A stretch of DNA of 64,000 bases from Saonia flava. Its GTDB lineage: Bacteria > Bacteroidota > Bacteroidia > Flavobacteriales > Flavobacteriaceae. The DNA lies in contig NZ_JAATJJ010000001.1 of the NCBI RefSeq assembly GCF_011927795.1, positions 954,666-1,018,665 of the forward strand, in the 5' to 3' direction. Positions within the stretch are counted from its first letter, which is position 1. The number at the start of each line of letters is the position of its first letter. This document shows, piece by piece, positions 63,957-64,000 of this stretch. Both the position numbers and the translations under genes were made by a program. The notes under the pieces were generated by a model, which was not told the origin of the DNA, did not search any database, and worked only from the letters and a program-made list of their open reading frames with translations.

Positions 63957-64000
63957 TAAATTTGCTCACGTTACAAAAAACAAAATAAAAAATGGGAAGA
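63957..64000 (+). promoter_or_regulatory. Promoter and start of the next gene (partial)
   Basis: TAAATTTG (63957-63964) is a perfect -7 element. An ATG at 63992 begins MGR, but only three codons are visible, so the product cannot be named. Confidence 0.5.

Overview
The window comes from a bacterium of the phylum Bacteroidota, most likely a marine Flavobacteriaceae. The DNA is AT-rich. Many start sites are preceded by the Bacteroidota -7 element TAnnTTTG instead of an E. coli-type -10. The housekeeping genes (gyrA, clpC, fused thrA-thrB-thrC, 7TM-HD phosphohydrolase, gcvT, NAD(P)HX repair) are of flavobacterial type. No integrase, transposase, phage gene or CRISPR array was seen.

Layout. (1) Positions 1-2942: a truncated sigma-54 activator with four PAS domains and one GAF domain. 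(2) About 3.3-42.2 kb: a continuous stress/low-energy island holding lipoproteins, an SDR, class II (B12) ribonucleotide reductase, two PfkB kinases, Upp, Hsp20, a P-type cation ATPase, a patatin, a LOV/PAS/GAF histidine kinase with a receiver-Crp/Fnr fusion regulator, a divergent sigma-like protein, a lone receiver, an AhpD-like protein, a LOG protein, Pta-AckA, a tandem Usp, PEP synthase, dodecin, methyltransferase-archease-RtcB, a phosphoribosyltransferase plus hydrolase, a polymer-forming membrane protein, an MCE/Mla-type transporter and an L,D-transpeptidase. (3) 42.4-42.7 kb: tRNA-Pro and tRNA-Ser with a terminator. (4) 42.8-64 kb: core genes, namely the HD phosphohydrolase, thiolase, an NlpC/P60-like protein, a TPR protein, gyrA, clpC, nnr, the thr operon with a candidate leader peptide, gcvT, glsA, an epimerase and phhB.

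Main discovery. Sixteen copies of a 12-bp palindrome TGAY-N4-RTCA lie in the intergenic regions of the island, and none was found in those of the 21 kb of core genes to the right. The -7 element sits 33 bp from palindrome centre to element centre for essentially every downstream gene (18 promoter arms, allowing about one mismatch). This is the geometry of class II Crp/Fnr activation at about -41.5. The obvious candidate regulator is the receiver-Crp fusion encoded in the island, whose own operon carries a site. Its partner kinase has a LOV domain that retains the photoactive-type cysteine motif NCRILQ. The predicted regulon closely parallels, by function, the mycobacterial DosR dormancy regulon: NrdZ-type RNR, PfkB, small heat-shock protein, Usp, CtpF-type ATPase, RtcB, phosphoribosyltransferase/hydrolase.

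How the parts may work together (inference). Under light, redox or energy stress the kinase would phosphorylate the Crp-type regulator. The regulon would then shift carbon flow (PfkB, PpsA) and make ATP from acetyl phosphate (Pta-AckA), make dNTPs without oxygen (class II RNR), protect proteins and RNA (Hsp20, RtcB), and remodel the envelope (Mla-like transport, L,D-transpeptidase, patatin, lipoproteins). One palindrome faces no gene and appears to drive a structured small RNA of about 215 nt.
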